NCBI GenBank assembly: GCA_023418255.1
Contig: JAEZZZ010000119.1
Span: forward strand, 1-14,403
Direction: 5' to 3'
DNA length: 14,403 nt
From: Bacteroidota bacterium
Lineage (GTDB): Bacteria > Bacteroidota > Bacteroidia > Bacteroidales > Dysgonomonadaceae
The notes below the pieces were generated by a model that saw only the letters and a list, made by a program, of their open reading frames with translations, had not been told where the DNA came from and did not search any database. A program made the position numbers and the translations under genes. Of the stretch, positions 6,375 to 14,151 are shown in pieces. Position 1 is the first letter of the stretch. The number at the start of each line of letters is the position of its first letter.

Positions 6375-7904
6375 ATGTCTCGGAAAATCAACAGAGCTCT
6401 CATTTCGGTTTATAATAAAAATGGATTGAATGAGATATTACGAGTTTTAAATGATCTACATGTAAGATTTATTTCTACCGGTGGAACCCACAACTATATA
6501 GAGTCGTTGGGTTACGAATGCGAGTTGGTAGAAGATGTTACGGGCTATCCACCAATTTTGGGTGGGAGAGTAAAAACTTTGCATCCCAAAATATTTGGAG
6601 GAATATTGTACCGCCGCCAAGAAGAGAGCGATAAAAAACAGGTGAAAGCATATGATATCCCATCCATTGACTTGGTAATTGTTGATTTATATCCTTTTGA
6701 AGAAACCGTACGTAGCGGAAGTTCTGAAACTGACATCATTGAAAAAATCGATATTGGAGGTGTTTCTTTGATTCGTGGAGCCGCGAAAAATTTCAACGAT
6801 GTACTTATTGTAGCTTCCAAAAAACAATATCCTGCTTTGCTGGAATTGTTGAATTCAAAGCATGGAACAACGAATAGGGAAGACAGAAAGTCATTTGCAA
6901 AAGAGGCTTTCGGAGTGACCAGTTCTTATGATTCATCTATTGCAGGATATTTTGGTTGGAGCGATGAAAAAAACGCTTTACCCAATCTTACCTATACTCA
7001 GGTAAAGGAGTTGAGATATGGTGAAAATCCGCATCAATCGGCACATTTTTATGGCAATTTCGAGTGTCTTTTTAAACAACTGCATGGCAAGGAAATTTCA
7101 TACAATAATTTGCTGGATATAGACGCAGCTCTATCCCTCATAGAAGATTTTGACGAAACGGCGGTCGCCATTTTGAAGCACAACAATGCATGTGGAATGG
7201 CTTGTCGCTCGACGGTTTTAGATGCTTGGCACGATGCTCTTGCGGGTGATCCGGTTTCAGCATTTGGTGGCATTATAATAACAAACGGCAAGATAGACAA
7301 ACAGGCTGCTGCGGCAATAAACGAAATATTTTTTGAAGTTCTCATAGCCCCGTCATTTGACAAAGAAGCATTAGATGTGTTGTGTATGAAGAAAAATCGA
7401 ATTATTCTTCTACACAAAAACGAAAAGAAAAAGACCAATACAACTCAATATCGCTCCGCGCTAAACGGAATATTAGTGCAAGATAAAGATTTGAGTGTTG
7501 AGCGTGCCCCAGAGATGAAAACAGTAACCAACATATCACCTTCGCAGCAAGAGATAGAAGATCTTGTGTTTGCCAACATATTGGTTAAGCATACCAAGTC
7601 AAACGCCATTGTGTTGGTTAAAAACAAGCAACTTTTAGCAAGTGGAACAGGGCAAACCTCTCGGGTAGATGCACTCAAACAAGCCATTGAAAAGGCACAT
7701 TCATTTGGCTTCGATTTAACGGGAGCCGTGATGGCAAGCGATGCGTTTTTTCCTTTCCCCGATTGTGTTGAAATAGCACATCGAGCAGGAATCACGGCTG
7801 TAGTACAACCCGGCGGTTCTATCAAAGACAACGACTCTATTACTTATTGCAATGAACATGGAGTGTCGATGGTATTCACCGGAATACGACATTTCAAACA
7901 TTAA
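6375..7904 (+). CDS. purH: Bifunctional AICAR transformylase / IMP cyclohydrolase
   Basis: PurH catalyses the last two steps of de novo purine synthesis: formylation of AICAR with 10-formyl-THF, then ring closure to IMP. At 509 residues it has the usual full length. The N-terminal MGS-like cyclohydrolase domain (about 1-190) contains STGGTHNYIESLGY, GGRVKTLHPKIFGGIL, LYPFE and EKIDIGGVSLIRGAAKNF. The C-terminal transformylase domain contains RYGENPHQ, SYNNLLDIDAA, the catalytic Lys268-His269 in KHNNACG, DPVSAFGG, SNAIVL, GTGQTSRVDA and the ending DAFFPFPDC...QPGGSIKDND. The common KHxNPCG motif reads KHNNACG here; the active-site Lys and His are kept. The start at 6375 agrees with the family N-terminus. 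It precedes mreB by 93 bp, the same neighbourhood as in other Bacteroidales, but has no functional tie to cell shape. It is cytoplasmic. Confidence 0.98.
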   Translation: MSRKINRALISVYNKNGLNEILRVLNDLHVRFISTGGTHNYIESLGYECELVEDVTGYPPILGGRVKTLHPKIFGGILYRRQEESDKKQVKAYDIPSIDLVIVDLYPFEETVRSGSSETDIIEKIDIGGVSLIRGAAKNFNDVLIVASKKQYPALLELLNSKHGTTNREDRKSFAKEAFGVTSSYDSSIAGYFGWSDEKNALPNLTYTQVKELRYGENPHQSAHFYGNFECLFKQLHGKEISYNNLLDIDAALSLIEDFDETAVAILKHNNACGMACRSTVLDAWHDALAGDPVSAFGGIIITNGKIDKQAAAAINEIFFEVLIAPSFDKEALDVLCMKKNRIILLHKNEKKKTNTTQYRSALNGILVQDKDLSVERAPEMKTVTNISPSQQEIEDLVFANILVKHTKSNAIVLVKNKQLLASGTGQTSRVDALKQAIEKAHSFGFDLTGAVMASDAFFPFPDCVEIAHRAGITAVVQPGGSIKDNDSITYCNEHGVSMVFTGIRHFKH

Positions 7905-7965
7905 TAATAAAAAATAAATCAAGAGACAGAACAAAAGCTGATTTTTTAGCGTAAACCTCTCTTTC

Positions 7966-7973
7966 TAAATTTG
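7966..7973 (+). promoter_or_regulatory. Candidate -7 box for mreB
   Basis: TAAATTTG fits the Bacteroidota consensus TAnnTTTG and ends 24 bp before the mreB ATG, leaving a very short leader. A TTTA near 7945 is a poor -33 match. This suggests the mre cluster has its own promoter and is not only read through from purH. Confidence 0.45.
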
Positions 7974-7997
7974 TAAACAGATAAAATAGATATAATT

Positions 7998-9023
7998 ATG
8001 GGATTATTTTCTTTTACACAGCAGTTGGCAATGGACCTTGGCACTGCCAATTCCGTAATCTTAGATAGCAATGGAAAGATCTTATTGGACGAACCTTCCA
8101 TTGTTGCTTTGGATCGCAAGACTGATCGAATGATTGCATTAGGAGAAAAAGCGCGACAAATGCATGGCAAAACACACGAAAATATTCGCACAGTACGGCC
8201 ATTGCGAGATGGAGTGATTGCCGATTTTAACGCTGCCGAACAGATGATTCGAGGAATGATAAAAATGGCAAACAAAAACAAACGCCGTTTCATCGCACCA
8301 TCTCTGCGAGTGGTCATTTGCATCCCATCGGGGAGTACAGAAGTCGAAATTCGTGCTGTGCGCGACTCTTCTGAGCATGCGGGCGGACGCGATGTTTATA
8401 TGCTTTTTGAACCAATGGCTGCTGCATTAGGTATTGGTCTTGATGTAGAAGCACCTGAGGGCAATATGATTGTGGATATAGGTGGTGGAACGACAGAGAT
8501 TGCCGTCATTTCATTGGGAGGAATTGTGACCAACAAATCCATTAAAGTGGCGGGTGACGACCTCACCGAAGATATTATGGATTATATGGGACGTCAACAC
8601 AATATGAAAGTGGGAGAACGCACGGCCGAAGAAATAAAAATAAATGTTGGTGCTGTATTGATGGAGCTAGATAATCCACCTGAAGATTATGTCGTGCATG
8701 GACCTAATCGTATGACATCGTTGCCGATGGATGTACCACTCTCATATCAAGAGATCGCGCATTGTTTAGAGAAGTCAATATCTAAAGTGGATTCTGCCGT
8801 ATTGAATGCGTTAGAACAGACACCACCCGAATTGTATGCTGATATTGTTCGAAATGGTATCTACCTCACAGGTGGTGGTGCTTTGCTACGAGGTTTAGAC
8901 AAGCGCTTGTCTGATAAAATTGGTATTCCGTTTAAAGTGGTAGATGATCCACTGCATGTTGTAGCAAAAGGAACAGGTGTCGCTCTAAAAAATATTGATA
9001 AATTTAATTTCTTGATGCGGTAA
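7998..9023 (+). CDS. mreB: Rod-shape-determining actin-like protein MreB
   Basis: MreB is a bacterial actin that forms membrane-bound filaments steering lateral-wall synthesis. The 341 residues match the family's usual length of about 335-350. Nucleotide-binding motifs are in order: phosphate 1 loop MDLGTANSVI (about 12-21), the interdomain segment with PSGSTEVE, phosphate 2 loop DIGGGTTEIAV (about 159-169), and the adenosine loop LTGGGALLRGLD near residue 295. The N-terminus MGLFSFTQQL is amphipathic and fits the membrane-targeting end of MreB, supporting the ATG at 7998. It is the first gene of the elongasome cluster, with mreC starting 60 bp downstream. The sequence appears intact with no unusual residues. 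Confidence 0.98.
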   Translation: MGLFSFTQQLAMDLGTANSVILDSNGKILLDEPSIVALDRKTDRMIALGEKARQMHGKTHENIRTVRPLRDGVIADFNAAEQMIRGMIKMANKNKRRFIAPSLRVVICIPSGSTEVEIRAVRDSSEHAGGRDVYMLFEPMAAALGIGLDVEAPEGNMIVDIGGGTTEIAVISLGGIVTNKSIKVAGDDLTEDIMDYMGRQHNMKVGERTAEEIKINVGAVLMELDNPPEDYVVHGPNRMTSLPMDVPLSYQEIAHCLEKSISKVDSAVLNALEQTPPELYADIVRNGIYLTGGGALLRGLDKRLSDKIGIPFKVVDDPLHVVAKGTGVALKNIDKFNFLMR

Positions 9024-9058
9024 CTAACCATTTATTTTCTTGTTTTGCATTGACGCTC

Positions 9059-9066
9059 TATTTTTG
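9059..9066 (+). promoter_or_regulatory. Possible internal promoter before mreC
   Basis: TATTTTTG fits TAnnTTTG and lies 17 bp before the mreC start, with a CTTG 16 bases upstream (9039-9042) as a weak -33. The 60-bp gap after mreB, while the later genes overlap, makes an additional start for mreC-mreD-mrdA-rodA plausible. AT-rich DNA gives such boxes by chance, so this is tentative. Confidence 0.3.
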
Positions 9067-9083
9067 CGGTAGCAAATTGATAT

Positions 9084-9944
9084 ATGAAGCATCTGATAAA
9101 TTTTTTAATTAAAAATAGTGTATGGTTTGTAGCCGTTGTGCTGCTAACAATCAGTTTCTACTTAGTTTTTAAAGATAATCCCTATCAGCGCAGCGTATAT
9201 CTCTCTTCGGCAAATCGTGTAACGGGATGGTTTTACTCTACCTCGCAACAGATTTCTTCTTTTTTTTACTTTCGAAAAAACAACGAAGAATTAAGTCGCT
9301 GGAACGAAATGTTACAAAACGAATTGTATCGGCTAAAGAGTTATCTTGATGTAGCGGTAGAAGATTCATTATCGACACCTCCTTACCATACTCAGGCATT
9401 TGATCTGGATTCGGTGTCGCGGTCACGATTTACATTCATTGCAGCCGAAGTGGTTAATTTAACCATCTCAGGAGCTAATAATTTTATAACACTCAACAAA
9501 GGGACTAACGATGGAGTAAAACCCGATATGGGAGTTATTTCACAGAGTGGAATTGTAGGTGTTGTTTCGTCGGTGTCAAAACATCTGTCGGTTGTCATCC
9601 CTGTGATACATCCTAAATTTAGATTGAGTGCAAAATTGAAGCAATCGCAAAATCATGGCTCTATATCCTGGAATGGCAAAGATATCCGATGTGTGCAGCT
9701 GGGAGAGTTGCCTAAGCATGAGACTTTTGTTAAAGGAGATACTGTGTTGAGCAGTTTTTCACGGATATTCCCTAAAAACTTGATTATTGGAGTGGTAACT
9801 GAACCTGTGCGCTCTAAAAATGATTTTTTTAACTCATACAATGTCGCACTTTCCACTGACTTTCATTCGCTGCATAATGTACTTATAATAAGAGATAAAT
9901 TATTTGAAGAACAACAAACATTAGAACAAGCTATTCAGTCGTGA
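9084..9944 (+). CDS. mreC: Rod-shape-determining protein MreC
   Basis: MreC is a bitopic inner-membrane scaffold that links MreB and MreD to PBP2 and promotes PBP2 activation. The 286-residue product has a short cytoplasmic N-terminus, one membrane helix at about residues 11-29 (around WFVAVVLLTISFYLVF), a coiled-coil-like segment rich in Glu, Asn and Leu at about 70-95, and then the periplasmic beta-barrel-type MreC domain. Family motifs include NFITLNKGTNDGVKPDMGVI, GIVGVVSSV and a later GDTVLSSFSRIFPKNLIIGVV. The start ATG at 9084 gives the standard short N-terminal tail. Its stop codon overlaps the GTG start of mreD in GTGA, which suggests translational coupling. Confidence 0.97.
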   Translation: MKHLINFLIKNSVWFVAVVLLTISFYLVFKDNPYQRSVYLSSANRVTGWFYSTSQQISSFFYFRKNNEELSRWNEMLQNELYRLKSYLDVAVEDSLSTPPYHTQAFDLDSVSRSRFTFIAAEVVNLTISGANNFITLNKGTNDGVKPDMGVISQSGIVGVVSSVSKHLSVVIPVIHPKFRLSAKLKQSQNHGSISWNGKDIRCVQLGELPKHETFVKGDTVLSSFSRIFPKNLIIGVVTEPVRSKNDFFNSYNVALSTDFHSLHNVLIIRDKLFEEQQTLEQAIQS

Positions 9945-10453
9945 AACTTCGATATATATATGAGTTTTTTACGTTTGTATCGGTCGTGCTGATGCAGGTT
10001 CTTTTGTTTAATCACATTACACTGTTTGGTTATGCAACCCCTATTTTATATATCTATTTTCTTATCAAACTCCCTCTAGGCCGGAATCTATTTTTTGTAA
10101 TCATATCAGCATTTTTATTAGGCTTATGCGTTGATGTTTTCATGAACACGCCAGGGATGAACGCTGCTGCTACTACGCTGGTAGCTTGTTTTAGGAAGCC
10201 GATGTTGAGTGCTTTTTCTTCGCGTGAGGATTATGAAGACTTTATTCCGGGCATGTATGTTTCTTCCGGCTCGTTTGTGCGATTTTGTCTCTTTTTTGTG
10301 GTGCTCCATCTTACGATTCTGTTTTTTATTGAATCGTTCACGCTTTTCAACCTCAAACAAACGTTGTTACGCATAGTGTCATCTGCCGCATTGTCACTCA
10401 TCCTTATTTTCGCTATTGATAGTCTTATTTTTAACACAGTTAAGCGTGAATAA
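9941..10453 (+). CDS. mreD: Rod-shape-determining membrane protein MreD
   Basis: The 170-residue product is very hydrophobic, with about five predicted membrane segments separated by short loops, as in MreD, the integral membrane partner of MreC. Recognisable traits are the N-terminal helix ending in QVLLFNHITLFG, the LYIYFLIKLPL helix, and the GLCVDVFMNTPGMNAAATTL segment (the conserved Asp-x-x-x-x-x-x-G-x-x-A-x-x-x pattern of the family). The start is GTG at 9941, overlapping the mreC stop; the upstream frame offers no better start. The 3' end overlaps the GTG start of mrdA by 8 bases. Identification relies on topology, position and short motifs, because MreD is poorly conserved. Confidence 0.93.
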   Translation: MKLRYIYEFFTFVSVVLMQVLLFNHITLFGYATPILYIYFLIKLPLGRNLFFVIISAFLLGLCVDVFMNTPGMNAAATTLVACFRKPMLSAFSSREDYEDFIPGMYVSSGSFVRFCLFFVVLHLTILFFIESFTLFNLKQTLLRIVSSAALSLILIFAIDSLIFNTVKRE

Positions 10454-12353
10454 TAAAAAAGATTTTTTCAAAAGAAAATATGTTATTGCAGGAATCATTC
10501 TGCTCTTTTTTATTGTATATGTTGTGCAACTTTTTCGTTTGCAGATATTAAGTCCACAGTATCGGGATTTTGCCAACAGCAACGCTTTCTTACGAAAGAC
10601 ACTCTACCCCGCGCGCGGCAGTATTTACGACCGCAATGGAGAGCTGCTGGTGTACAACCACCCTACCTACGACGTGATGATGGTTGTACGTGAAATGCGA
10701 AATTTTGACACGCTGGATTTTTGTCACACTTTAGGAATTGATACGGCGCAATTTTACACATTAAACAATGATATGCGCGATCCGCGCAAAAACCCCGGAT
10801 ACTCTTCCTATACTCCGCAAATGTTTATGTCACAATTAGATGTTAAAGAGTATGGATTGTTGCAAGAAAAACTTTATAAGTTTCCCGGAGTATATATTCA
10901 AGGACGTACGCAACGGCAATATAAGTATCCACATATGGGACTGATTCTTGGTTATCTGGCGGAAGTGGACAAAAATAAAATGGCGGCTGACCCTTATTAT
11001 GTGCGCGGCGACTATGTAGGAAAATCAGGAGTTGAGCTCTCCCATGAAGAAGATTTGCGCGGCGAAAAAGGGGTAGAAGTACTTTTGCGCGATGTTCACG
11101 GGCGTGTACAGGGAAGTTATCAAGATGGCAAGCTAGATAAGTTGCCTGTTTCGGGACGTGACTTAACTCTCTCGATCGACATCGACTTACAGGCGTATGG
11201 CGAGCGATTAATGCAGAATAAGGTCGGAAGCATCGTAATGATAGAGCCAAAAACAGGCGAAATCCTATCAATGGTTTCATCGCCTACATACGATCCCTCG
11301 TTATTGACCGGAAAGGAGTTTGGCAAAAATTATATTGCATTGGAACAAAACCCGTTTAAACCACTCATAAACCGTGCAATAGGCGGGACTTACCCGCCGG
11401 GTTCTACTTTTAAACCTACGCAAGGACTCATTTTCTTACAAGAAAATATCATTCAAGAGCACACCCGTTTTACGTGTTATCATGGATATCCGCCATTGGG
11501 AGGTCGTCCCGGTTGTCACGGGCATGCCTCACCATTGAGTATTCAATACGCTATTGCCACCTCCTGCAATGCTTTCTTTTGCTACGGACTGAATTACATG
11601 TTAAGTGCACGAAACAAATATGGCAATGTCTCTGATGCGTTTGAAGTGTGGAAAAACCACCTGGTGGACATGGGTTTCGGTTATAAGTTGGGGGTCGATT
11701 TGCCATCTGAAAAACGGGGTTTTATCCCTAACAGCAAATTCTACACCAAAGTACTGAATAACAATAATTGGAATGCCCACAACATCATATCCATCGCTAT
11801 CGGGCAGGGCGAAATATTGACAACCCCCTTGCAATTGGCAAATTTTGCAGCCCTAACAGCCAATAGGGGATATTTTTATACCCCTCATATTGTGAAAGAG
11901 CGAAAAGGACTGCCACTTCAAGAACCGTATACCACCAGAAGAGAGAGTGGGATAGGGAAGGAACATTTCGAGCTGATAGTAAATGGAATGGCCGATGCTG
12001 TAACACATGGAACCTGTAGAAGAATAAATTTGGCTCCTGCTGTACAAGTGTGTGGTAAAACAGGTACGTCTGAGAATCCACACGGCGAAGATCACTCGCT
12101 TTTTATCGGATTTGCGCCCAAAGACAATCCACAAGTTGCTATTGCCGTGTTGGTTGAGAATGGGGGCTTTGGGGCGACTAACGCTGTTCCGATTGCTCGT
12201 TTGATGTTGCAGAAATTCTTCAATGGTGAGATTCCGGAAGAAGATAAAGGGTTGGAACAGAGTGTTATAAATCGATCTATTCTTCCCTACTTCTATACCC
12301 GCAATTTGCCGGCAAATTCATCAAAAAGGGAAACTTATGTTGAAAATGATTGA
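10446..12353 (+). CDS. mrdA: Penicillin-binding protein 2 (elongation-specific transpeptidase)
   Basis: PBP2 crosslinks peptidoglycan during elongation as partner of RodA. I place the start at GTG 10446, giving 635 residues that begin VNNKKDFF followed by one membrane anchor (about residues 12-33); a longer in-frame start at 10416 would lie well inside mreD. The pedestal domain has ARGSIYDRNGELL (about 50-65), the conserved class B PBP segment. The transpeptidase domain holds all three active-site motifs: S320-T-F-K323 in PPGSTFKP, S373-C-N375 in ATSCNAFF, and K538-T-G540 in CGKTGTSENP. GQGEILTTPLQLA lies between the second and third. It overlaps mreD at the 5' end by 8 bases and rodA at the 3' end by 17 bases, so the three are probably translationally coupled. 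All catalytic residues are present. Confidence 0.97.
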   Translation: MNNKKDFFKRKYVIAGIILLFFIVYVVQLFRLQILSPQYRDFANSNAFLRKTLYPARGSIYDRNGELLVYNHPTYDVMMVVREMRNFDTLDFCHTLGIDTAQFYTLNNDMRDPRKNPGYSSYTPQMFMSQLDVKEYGLLQEKLYKFPGVYIQGRTQRQYKYPHMGLILGYLAEVDKNKMAADPYYVRGDYVGKSGVELSHEEDLRGEKGVEVLLRDVHGRVQGSYQDGKLDKLPVSGRDLTLSIDIDLQAYGERLMQNKVGSIVMIEPKTGEILSMVSSPTYDPSLLTGKEFGKNYIALEQNPFKPLINRAIGGTYPPGSTFKPTQGLIFLQENIIQEHTRFTCYHGYPPLGGRPGCHGHASPLSIQYAIATSCNAFFCYGLNYMLSARNKYGNVSDAFEVWKNHLVDMGFGYKLGVDLPSEKRGFIPNSKFYTKVLNNNNWNAHNIISIAIGQGEILTTPLQLANFAALTANRGYFYTPHIVKERKGLPLQEPYTTRRESGIGKEHFELIVNGMADAVTHGTCRRINLAPAVQVCGKTGTSENPHGEDHSLFIGFAPKDNPQVAIAVLVENGGFGATNAVPIARLMLQKFFNGEIPEEDKGLEQSVINRSILPYFYTRNLPANSSKRETYVEND

Positions 12354-13803
12354 ATGGTCAAGTAGCATATCGAAACGTGGACACATCGATTGGGGAACGG
12401 TAATTTTCTATCTGACCTTTGTGTTGCTTGGCTGGCTCAATATATATGCTGCCAGCTATGATCTTGAAAATACCGTTGAACTGTTTGACTTGTCAGGAAG
12501 AGCCGGCACGCAACTTGTGTGGATAGGGACTTCGCTTTTGTTGGCATTTGTTTTGATGAAAATAGAAGTCGGTTTTTATGAAACCTATGCTTTTGTGTTT
12601 TATCTATTCGCTATTTTTGTATTGCCGGTCACATTGGCAGTCGCGCCTGACATCAACGGATCACGCTCTTGGCTAGTGCTGGGTCCTATTCGTTTGCAAC
12701 CTGCTGAATTTGTTAAGTTTGTGATTGCATTGGCATTGGCAAAGGTGTTCAACATATATGGGTTTGAGCTGATGAGGCGCAAGAGCTTATTGATTGTTGC
12801 CGGAATCATTTTGTTACCCACGCTGTTGGTAATCATGCAAAGTGAAACCGGAACAGCGTTGGTCTATTTAAGTTTTGTATTGATGCTTTATCGTGAGGGA
12901 CTGCCCGGCAGCATTCTCTTTATGGGCATTTCCGCCATTCTTTATTTTATTTTAGGCATCAAGTTCTCTGATACTCAAATTGGACTGTTTTCTCTTGGAG
13001 AAATTATTTCTGTTGCTTGTATCATTGTTTCGGCAGCCGGCATTATTTGGGCTCGAAGCAAATATAAAAAAACAGCTGTTACCGTTTTTTTAGTAGGGGG
13101 GGCAATTTTTGCCGGAGGTTTTCTGCTAAGTTTCCTTGTTGAAAATATTGATTACGGCTTGGTAGCCCTCATTGCGATGATGGCTGTTCTGCTTTTTTTG
13201 ATATGGCTTTTTTTGCGATACAGAAAAAAAATCTATTTCTACGTATTGATGTTTGTTATTGGCTCCTTTGTCTTTTTAGAGTCGGCAGAATATGTGTTTT
13301 ATAACGTTCTGCAGCCTCATCAGCAAATGAGAATAAAAGTAACGTTGGGAATGGAGCAGGATTTACGAGGTTCGGGTTATCACGTGGGACAATCAAAAAT
13401 TGCTATTGGTTCGGGAGGATTGACCGGTAAAGGTTTTTTGAATGGAACGCAAACAAAATTGAAGTATGTGCCCGAGCAAGATACCGATTTTATTTTTTGT
13501 ACTATCGGCGAAGAGCATGGCTTTATAGGCTCAACCTTAATCTTATTGCTCTTCGTAATATTTATCTTGCGACTCATTCATTTGGCGGAAAGGCAAACTT
13601 CTACATTTGGTCGTGTTTATGGATATGCTGTTGCTTGCGTATTCCTTTTTCATTTGCTTGTCAACATAGGCATGGTTATTGGTATTATGCCGGTCATCGG
13701 CATTCCGTTGCCATTTTTTAGCTATGGAGGTTCATCGTTGTGGGGATTTACTATTTTGCTTTTTATTTTCCTTCGTATCGATAAATCACGGAAAATAAGA
13801 TGA
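12337..13803 (+). CDS. rodA: SEDS-family peptidoglycan glycosyltransferase RodA
   Basis: RodA polymerises lipid II into glycan strands and works with PBP2 in the elongasome. The 488-residue polytopic membrane protein has the SEDS signatures: NGSRSWLVLGPIRLQPAEFVKF (split here as NGSRSWL and QPAEFVKF), a QSETGTALVYL loop, GQSKIAIGSGGLTGKGF, and EQDTDFIF with D384 as the conserved catalytic-type aspartate, then a GIPLPFFSYGGSS ending. At 488 residues it is longer than the roughly 370 of the E. coli protein because of extra hydrophobic segments at about 205-320, a feature I associate with Bacteroidota RodA. ATG 12337 overlaps the mrdA end by 17 bases; an ATG at 12346 is an alternative that would remove three residues. 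It is the last gene of the cluster. Confidence 0.97.
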   Translation: MLKMIEWSSSISKRGHIDWGTVIFYLTFVLLGWLNIYAASYDLENTVELFDLSGRAGTQLVWIGTSLLLAFVLMKIEVGFYETYAFVFYLFAIFVLPVTLAVAPDINGSRSWLVLGPIRLQPAEFVKFVIALALAKVFNIYGFELMRRKSLLIVAGIILLPTLLVIMQSETGTALVYLSFVLMLYREGLPGSILFMGISAILYFILGIKFSDTQIGLFSLGEIISVACIIVSAAGIIWARSKYKKTAVTVFLVGGAIFAGGFLLSFLVENIDYGLVALIAMMAVLLFLIWLFLRYRKKIYFYVLMFVIGSFVFLESAEYVFYNVLQPHQQMRIKVTLGMEQDLRGSGYHVGQSKIAIGSGGLTGKGFLNGTQTKLKYVPEQDTDFIFCTIGEEHGFIGSTLILLLFVIFILRLIHLAERQTSTFGRVYGYAVACVFLFHLLVNIGMVIGIMPVIGIPLPFFSYGGSSLWGFTILLFIFLRIDKSRKIR

Positions 13804-13883
13804 GATATTGGCATAAAAACGCCCAAAAAGTTGTGACCGATCAAAAATGTTTACTTGCAAAGGGCTCACATCTTTTCTTTAAA

Positions 13884-13904
13884 GAACCTATTTCCGAAAG
13901 GTTC
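13884..13904. repeat. Hairpin downstream of rodA
   Basis: GAACCT (13884-13889) pairs with AGGTTC (13899-13904) around a 9-base loop. It lies 80 bp after the rodA stop and directly next to the putative IS66 end at 13908. It could be the rodA terminator whose T-tract was displaced by the insertion, or a minus-strand terminator since TTT follows on that strand. Evidence is weak. Confidence 0.35.
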
Positions 13905-13924
13905 ATTGTAAGCATCCCAAATCG

Positions 13925-13954
13925 ACCGTATTGCAGTGATTCACGTAATACGGT
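13925..13954. repeat. Stem-loop inside the IS66-like end
   Basis: Eight-base arms ACCGTATT and AATACGGT enclose 14 bases that contain a smaller GTGATTCAC palindrome. Its place between the IS tip and the transposase stop suggests a subterminal structural or terminator element of the insertion sequence. Confidence 0.5.
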
Positions 13955-13983
13955 ATCAATTAATTGGGTTTTGTGTAAACGGT

Positions 13984-14100
13984 TTAAGGGAGGAGTTCTT
14001 CCCAATTGATAGGAGTTTGCAGAGTGGGGATTTTCTTTAAAGTGGATGTAAGCCATTCATGAGGGGAGACATCGGCTTGCATACACAACACAAACCGATT
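13984..14100 (-). pseudogene. IS66-family transposase C-terminal remnant
   Basis: The minus-strand frame ending at TAA 13986-13984 encodes about 38 residues including VSPHEWLTSTLKKIP and NWEELLP. This matches the conserved end of IS66 transposases, in which a Cys is followed by a P-x-E/T-W-L-x-x-x-L segment and a final E-L-L-P block. Upstream of about 14100 the same frame stays open but turns into Lys/Ser/Phe-rich sequence without the expected catalytic-domain residues, so most of the gene is missing. It is not expected to be functional. Confidence 0.6.
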
Positions 14101-14127
14101 GCTTTCATTTAAACTAAACATTTTATT

Positions 14128-14151
14128 TTTTTTCGACAAAGATCGAAAAAA
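14128..14151. repeat. AT-rich hairpin
   Basis: TTTTTTCGA (14128-14136) and TCGAAAAAA (14143-14151) are perfect 9-base arms around the loop CAAAGA. The stem is mostly A-T, so it is weak; no associated gene is identifiable. Confidence 0.3.

Larger units (their letters stand above)
13908..14100 (-). mobile_element. Terminal part of an IS66-family insertion sequence (degraded)
   Basis: Read on the + strand from 13908 the sequence starts GTAAGCATCC; IS66-family terminal repeats characteristically begin with GTAA. Just inside lies a stem-loop with arms ACCGTATT (13925-13932) and AATACGGT (13947-13954). The transposase tail on the minus strand ends 76 bp inside this tip, a spacing that fits the right end of such elements. 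Beyond about 14100 the IS66 similarity is lost, so the element is internally truncated or continues only as unrecognisable remnants. The opposite end and the 8-bp target duplication cannot be seen. Confidence 0.55.

Noticed and set aside
7921..7955. Possible purH terminator around GCTGATTTTTTAGC
   Set aside because: The stem would be only three or four base pairs, too weak to call, so purH read-through into mreB remains possible.
13800..14009. 69-codon + strand open frame starting in ATGA at the rodA stop
   Set aside because: It crosses the putative IS66 boundary at 13908, has no recognisable domain, and its distal half is antisense to the transposase remnant and the IS stem-loop.
14070..14098. 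Imperfect inverted repeat ATCGGCTTG / CAAACCGAT
   Set aside because: The 9-base arms have a mismatch and lie within the transposase remnant; it is likely a coding coincidence.
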